Shown: one piece after another, positions 58,435 through 64,000 of the stretch
Layout of the letters: each line of letters begins with the position of its first letter
Numbering within the stretch: position 1 is the first letter of the stretch
Source of the DNA: Ctena decussata
Taxonomy: Eukaryota > Mollusca > Bivalvia > Lucinida > Lucinidae
Assembly (NCBI GenBank): GCA_963989385.1
Contig: OZ022509.1
Span: forward strand, 55,719,431-55,783,430
DNA length: 64,000 nt
Direction: 5' to 3'
Program-made: the position numbers and the translations under genes
The notes under the pieces: model-generated
Told to the model about the DNA's origin: nothing
Databases searched by the model: none
What the model saw: the letters and a program-made list of their open reading frames with translations, nothing else

Positions 58435-60043
58435 ACACACAGACAGACATATAAACTCTAGAATTGTTGCCTTCCTCCAGTCATAGACCAAGGAGAGCTA
58501 AGAGGACAGTTTGAAGTGAAAACTACTTGAGTGTCTGCAAGAAAAAAATCAGCTGCTAGTTTTCCAAAATGGACTTGTCCGTCTTCAAACTCATCTTCTC
58601 ATTGGCTGTTTTATAACAGGTCTCCATATTGAAGGTAGTATTGGATGATAAATGTTATAAATGTGGAATAATTTTTCTGACTCTTCTTCAAAAACATCAT
58701 TGTGACCACTTCATCTGAAATGCCTTGTTGAAGCAGTTCTGATGAGTGGTCACATCTTCAGTTTCTATGCAACCATTATTAAAAACACCCCTAAATACCA
58801 CCAAAAACTCTCTCTTATCTCAAGCCCTGTTACAGCGAATTAGTCTGATCTAGGCCTACAATTTGTGCACTGTATGTAAATTCTAATGTACAGTGTTTGC
58901 AAAAGCTATTGTGTTCCTGTTCAGAAGGTTAAAGGTCAAATGAAATAGAGACGGAGCAGCAACTGAATTGATCTGACTGCATCTATGAGCAGATTAGTCC
59001 AACACAAATATGTGAAATTTTCAGTGCAGATCCTTATTTGGGAAAACTGTGATGTGCAGACTGAGTGTGTATGCTAAATCACTGCTCTAAATAAGGTGGA
59101 GTCTGAGGATAATTCTGAGATAAAACGCCTTATTTCTCTAAGAAAACGTTTGTTGTGATGCCTCATTAAATCATCTCAGCAAGACCATTCCAATGAGGGA
59201 TCAACCGTATCTTTTTATGGAAAAATAAGGAAAATTATCCCGAAACTATCCCTGTTTACCCTTTCTCATCTACAGCAAAGGCTAAGACTGTATTTACCAT
59301 TATGTTGGGCTACTTCAGCCATTTCAGTAATGGACTACTATATGATCTGGGTCTGCATTGATAGCTCGTGCAGCTCCATCTCAACAATTTATGGCAAATA
59401 AGGAGCTCCCAAGTAAAAAGCTGCCAGTGTTTCTTACTGCACTTGTACCTAAATTTTAGGACACCTAAAAGTAATTAATTTTCATTTTGGACCTGTGGGA
59501 AATAATTTTTAGAAGCCCCAATACTTAAGTGCATTATGGGCTGTTCCCTAGCAAAGATGTTAAAACGGGTATACTAGAAACTTACATAACTCAAATATAA
59601 ATACAATAGTGCCTGTTTATTTTTTCTTTCTTTCATTTCTCTTTCTTTTTTTTTTTTTTTTTTTTTTGGTGTGTATCATTGAAAACAGGTGTTCTTGCAT
59701 CTGCCCATATAAAAAAATCAATTATGTAAACATTGTTCCAATGAATTCTGCTGTTAGAAGACATGTCTAGATTTTTTTTGGACTGTTTTGGAAGGAACCC
59801 CCACTTTCCCCCATCTCATAATTTATATTGGCTACCCAAAACTGAATATGAAAATACCAAATTACCTTATTGTACAAATCTGTGCAGTTACTGGCATCTA
59901 TTTACCTGGGAACTGGGAAACCATATAATAAGCCTACCTGTTTTCGATTCTGGAATAAAATTGAACAAATAACAACAACAGGACATAAATACTAGAATTC
60001 CTTGGTAGGTATTGTCTCCCCTGTCAGTGCAATGTTAAACCAA
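58435..60043. other. No gene seen
   Basis: AT-rich, with a family W hairpin relic (59446-59536) and a T-run (59648-59667). Confidence 0.45.
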
Positions 60044-62597
60044 ACAAGTAGCCCAAAGGGCAACAATTGCTCACCTGAGAGACACTGTAAACCTATAGGG
60101 ATATTTAAGATGCTCAAGGGCAGCTAACTCCACAGTCAGTGGTCAAATCAGGCTGAAAATTAAACTCATCCAAAACATTATGTATGCCCTCATTTAATAT
60201 ATGCAAGTTTAAAAAGTATCCGATCAAGAGCACAATAGACAGAGCTGTCAAGGGCAGCTAACTTCGTAGTGGTTGGCCTGATCTGGCCAAAATTTGAACT
60301 TGTTTAAGATATTATGCATTTCCTCATTACCTGCAAGTTTGAAAAGGATCGGATCAGTAGAAACCAAGAAAAAGTGGCGACATTGATTTTTTGGATGCTC
60401 AGGGCAGGTACTCCACAGTCAGTAGTGAGATCTAGCCGAAATGCTACCTAATCCAAGCTTTTATGCATATCCTCATTACCTGCAAGTATGAAGAGGATCC
60501 GATGAAAAATGAAAATGTGATGACATTGTTTTCTCCATTATAAGACTATGGGATTTTTTTCAAACGCTCAAGGGCAGCTAACTCCATAGACTGTGCTCGA
60601 ATCCGGCCAAATTTCGAACTCATCCAAGCTCTTATGTATGTCATTATTACCTGCAAGTATGATAAGGATCTAATCAAAAACCTTGATAGCAGCACCCTGA
60701 AAGTCAAACTTGCTCGAGATATTGTCATGCCCTACATTTGTGTGAAATTATTTTAGAATCCGTTTAGAAATGTAGGTGCTAGAGCGATGACAAAGTTTTT
60801 CTAAAAATAGCCACAGTGACCTTGACCTTGGGCACAGCATCCTGGAAGTTGAACTTGCTTGAGATATTGTCATACCCTACATTTGTGTGAAGTTATTTCA
60901 AAATCCATGGAGAAATGAAGGTGCTAGGGCGATGGCAAAGTTTTTCTAAAAATAGCCACAGTGACCTTGACCTTGGGCACAGCACCCTGAAAGTCGATCT
61001 TGCACGAGATATCGTCATGCCCTACATTTGTGTGAAGTTATTTTAAAATCCATTGAGAAATGTAGGTGCTAGAGCGCTGACAAAGTTTTTCTAAAAATAG
61101 CCACAGTGACCTTGACCTTGGGCGCAGCACCCTGGAAGTTGAACTTGCTTGAGATATTGTCATACCCTACATTTGTGTCAAGTTATTTTAAAATCCATGG
61201 AGAAATGAAGATGCTAGGGCGATGACAAAGTTTTTCTAAAAATAGCCACAGTGACCTTGACCTTGGGCACAGCACCCTGAAAGTCGAACTTGCTCGAGAT
61301 ATTGTCATGCCCTACATTTGTGTGAAGTTATTTTAAAATCCATTGAAAAATGTAGGTGCTAGAGCGCTGACAAAGTTTTTCTAAAAATAGCCACAGTGAC
61401 CTTGACCTTGGGCGCAGCACCCTGGAAGTTGAACTTGCTTGAGATACTGTCATACCCTACATTTGTGTCCAGTTATTTTAAAATCCATGGAGAAATGAAG
61501 ATGCTAGGGGGATGACAAAGTTTTTCTAAAAATAGCCACAGTGACCTTGACCTTGGGCACAGCACCCTGAAAGTCGAACTTGCTCGAGATATTGTCATGC
61601 CCTACATTTGTGTGAAGTTATTTTAAAATCCATCAAGAAATGTAGGTGCTAGAGCGCTGACAAAGTTTTTCTAAAAATAGCCACAGTGACCTTGACCTTG
61701 GGTGCAGCATCCTGAAAGTCGAACTTGCTCGAGATACTGTCATGCCCTACATTTGTGTGAATTTATTTTAAAATCCATTGAGAAATGTAGGTGTTAGAGC
61801 GCTGACAAAGTTTTTCTAAAAATAGCCACAGTGACCTTGACCTTGGGTGCAGCATCCTGAAAGTCGAACTTGCTCGAGATATTGTCATGCCCTACATTTG
61901 TGTGAAGTTATTTTAAAATCCGTTGAGAAATGTAGGCAATAGAGCGATGACAAAGTTTTTCTAAAAATATGTGATGACGTTGTTTTCTCCATTATAACAC
62001 TATGGGATTTTTTTTCAAACGCTCAAGGGCAGCTAACTCCGTAGTCTGTGCTCGAATCCGGCCAAATTTGGAACTCATCCAAGCTCTTATGTATGTCATC
62101 AATTACCTGCAAGTATGATAAGGATCTAAGCAAAAACAGTTGAGAAAACGTGATGACGCCATTTTCCCCATTATAACCCTATGGGATTTTTTTCAAACGC
62201 TCAAGGGCAGCTAACTCCGTAGTCTGTGCTCGAATCCGGCCAAATTTCGAACTCATCCAAGCTCTTGTGTATGTCATCATTACCTGCAAGTATGATAAGG
62301 ATCTAATCAAAAACAGTCGAGAAAACGTGATGACGCCATTTTCCCCATTATAACCCTATGGGGGCTATCTGTTGCCATGGAAACCAGAGTTCTGAGCTGA
62401 TCGGCACCAAAAGCTAATGCAGCCTTTCCCCCTCCCCAATGATGCTTCAGATAAAATTTGATTGTGATCGGCCCACTGGTCTCTGAGATATTTATGTTTG
62501 AAAGTGTTGACGCACCCACCCACGCACGGACGGACGGACGACGGCTCGACTCCCATCCTATAAGCTCACCTCTGAGCCTTCGGCTCAGGTGAGCTAA
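60044..62597 (+). mobile_element. Helentron-like element with nested satellite array
   Basis: 5' end ACAAGTAGCCCAAAGGGCAA followed by TTGCTCACCTGAG. The 3' end is a GACGGACGGACGACGG run, hairpin CTGAGCCTTCGGCTCAG, then GTGAGCTAAAA. CTCACCTGAG near the start is the inverse of CTCAGGTGAG at the end. An outer ~170-bp unit (GGGCAGCTAACTCC) is present around 60118, 60250, 60405, 60574, 62027 and 62206, and a distinct 145-bp array interrupts it. There is no coding region; frames here are repeat. Confidence 0.78.
60690..61970 (+). repeat. 145-bp satellite array with dimeric structure
   Basis: The landmark CCACAGTGACCTTGACCTTG starts at 60811, 60956, 61101, 61246, 61391, 61536, 61681 and 61826: eight steps with an exact 145-base spacing. 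Two unit types alternate: type A (AAAGTCGAACTTGCTCGAGA, GAGCGCTGAC) and type B (GAAGTTGAACTTGCTTGAGA, GGGCGATGAC). The order is A-B-A-B-A-B-A-A-A counting a partial first unit. Confidence 0.95.
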
Positions 62598-62757
62598 AAA
62601 CTCAACAAAAGTTTATGTCACCAATGCTGATGCTGTAAAAGCAACAAAGTACTTTAAAATTTCAATGGTTCGAACCCTGATGGCTCATTAACCCTGCCTG
62701 ACTAGAACTCTTTCTTGGGTCTTTAGAGGTCACTTTATCTGGAAACTAACCCTGGGT

Positions 62758-62896
62758 TGGAGGTTATAAAACTTGAGAATAATCTCAAACTCAAAATAAG
62801 AAATACTTATTGGCTGCTTCCGAGAACATGCTCGGAAGCAGCCAGTCAGTGTGCTTTATTTTGAGTTTGAGAATGTACTCAAGTTTTATAACCTCT
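62758..62896. repeat. Hairpin MITE family T, copy 3
   Basis: GAGGTTATAAAACTTGAGAA, TGGCTGCTTCCGAG-AACATG-CTCGGAAGCAGCCA and the inverse end. Confidence 0.9.
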
Positions 62897-63169
62897 GGGC
62901 CTGGTTGGCTTGAACTACCCTTGCCTAGAAATAATTTTCATGGTTTCAAGCCTGTTTGAGTCTAGGAAGTTCTACTGTAACTACCTATGTCTGGCTTCTG
63001 TTAGCCATTGGGGAGATGACAGGGGAGACAAAAATCATTGTCGTTTTTTATACACCAATACTAAAGGAATGGTACCATAACCCTAAAATTTCGGACACCC
63101 TAGAGTCGGACAATTATTGTTTGAAAATTCTTAAAAAGTGGATTTTACTAATGTTAAGGTGGTGATAAT

Positions 63170-64000
63170 CACTGATTTGGGACAAAGACAAAAATCTGCA
63201 TAAAATACTCAAAATAACACTGATCTTTCCAAAACTTAGCAGATGCCTTCTTTATGTTGTTTCTCATAATTTAGAATCCCAAAATGCAGCATTTGTTAAT
63301 GTTAAAAAGTGTTTTTATAAGAGAAGATCAAAGGGTAATTTTCTGCGAATAAATCTGAAAAAATAATATCGATATTGAAAATATACTTAGTGCTTAGAGT
63401 ACCTTGTTGCATAATGGAGAGCGTCCTAGCAATTATTTTTTCCATCTCTTTCACACATTATCAGGCTGAGCAGTTGAAAAAAGATGCAGTCTGTGTCCAA
63501 ATTTTTTTGTCAAAACACACAGGTGAGACAGGTGATACTATTTTAACAAGGTTGAACAATTTCATCTACACACCACTGATCATGTCAGTAATGTATTATT
63601 TATATTGTAGGTGTTAACATAGGTATGCTTGCCTACCCTATATTTAATAAATGCTTCCAGTGTACATTGACTTTGTACATGGCCGAACATTGAGAAAAAG
63701 CTACCGTTTTCATCTGGTCTACATTACAATTTGAGAAAGAGTTGGAATAAATAATTGCTAGGACGCTCTTCATTATGCAATAATGCACCTTCAGCACTAC
63801 GTAAATTTTCAATAACGATATTATTTTTTCAGATTTATTCGCAGAAAATTATCCTATGATCTTTCCTTATAAAAACACTTTTTTAAGCAGCATGTACGTC
63901 TATTTTGTATTCTAAACTGTAAAGAACAACGAAAATAAGAAGTCTGCTAACTTTCAGGGAGATACGTTCCTTTTTTATGGTTTTATACAGATTTTTACAT
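63170..64000. repeat. Large inverted repeat cut by the window end
   Basis: Left arm about 63170-63450 (AGTGTTTTTATAAGAGAAGA, TTCTGCGAATAAATCTGAAA, GAGCGTCCTAGCAATTATTT) is matched inverted at about 63745-64000. The loop (63450-63740) holds a short frame without signature. The outer end is beyond 64000. Confidence 0.85.

Noticed and set aside
54744..58491. Short frames of 60-113 codons (54744, 56979, 57086, 57566, 57741, 58294) as missing PHTF exons
   Set aside because: They overlap palindromes or MITEs, or lack PHTF motifs and splice sites in the needed phase.
58738..58760. CTGATGAG as a second hammerhead core
   Set aside because: No GAAA and no GUC-bearing stem III follow at the required distance; the same applies to CTGATGA at 14486, 23394, 40141, 49107 and 52676.
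60690..61970. CRISPR-like regular repeats
   Set aside because: Units are 145 bp and contiguous, without spacers, in an animal genome; it is a satellite array.

Overview
The window looks like intron- and repeat-rich genomic DNA from an animal, most likely a bivalve mollusc (a clam-type heterodont is my guess). The reasons are long AT-rich introns with GT/AG splice sites, tRNA-derived SINEs, abundant foldback MITEs, and tandem-repeat-bearing elements whose ends (a hairpin followed by GAGCTAAA) resemble the Helentron-like elements described from bivalves. No bacterial, organellar or viral gene organisation is visible, and most of the short open frames are repeat sequence.

Two protein genes can be supported, and they converge. 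Gene 1 (+ strand, 15335-28729) is assembled from four phase-0 coding exons into an 818-residue polar protein with paired-Cys motifs that I cannot name. Gene 2 (- strand, 49645 down to 42442) is the C-terminal 321 residues, in six exons, of PHTF, a multi-pass membrane protein misnamed 'putative homeodomain transcription factor'. Its 5' exons were not found and probably lie beyond 64000. About 13.5 kb of repeats separate the two 3' ends.

Region by region: 1-15 kb is intergenic, with a large foldback at the left edge, copies of a ~230-bp palindromic element, SINEs, microsatellites, a 1.24-kb PIF/Harbinger-like element (12793-14040) and a hAT-like MITE. 15-29 kb is gene 1, whose introns carry a foldback nested in a foldback and a minisatellite. 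29-34.5 kb is a compound of ~150-300-bp tandem arrays in both orientations with one Helentron-like element inserted in another. 36.6-36.85 kb holds a compact promoter (CRE-like site, TATA box) directly upstream of a complete hammerhead ribozyme core. 37-38 kb is another tandem-repeat element. 42.4-49.7 kb is the PHTF 3' half. 50-60 kb is repeat-filled sequence, probably PHTF intron, with two large foldbacks and a young SINE with perfect target duplications. 60-62.6 kb is a Helentron-like element carrying a satellite array with an exact 145-bp period. The right edge is one more large inverted repeat.

The observations most worth following are the promoter-linked hammerhead ribozyme, a family of exactly 67-nt palindromes whose two arms change together from copy to copy, the tandem duplication of a PHTF exon end together with its splice donor, and the unnamed gene 1.
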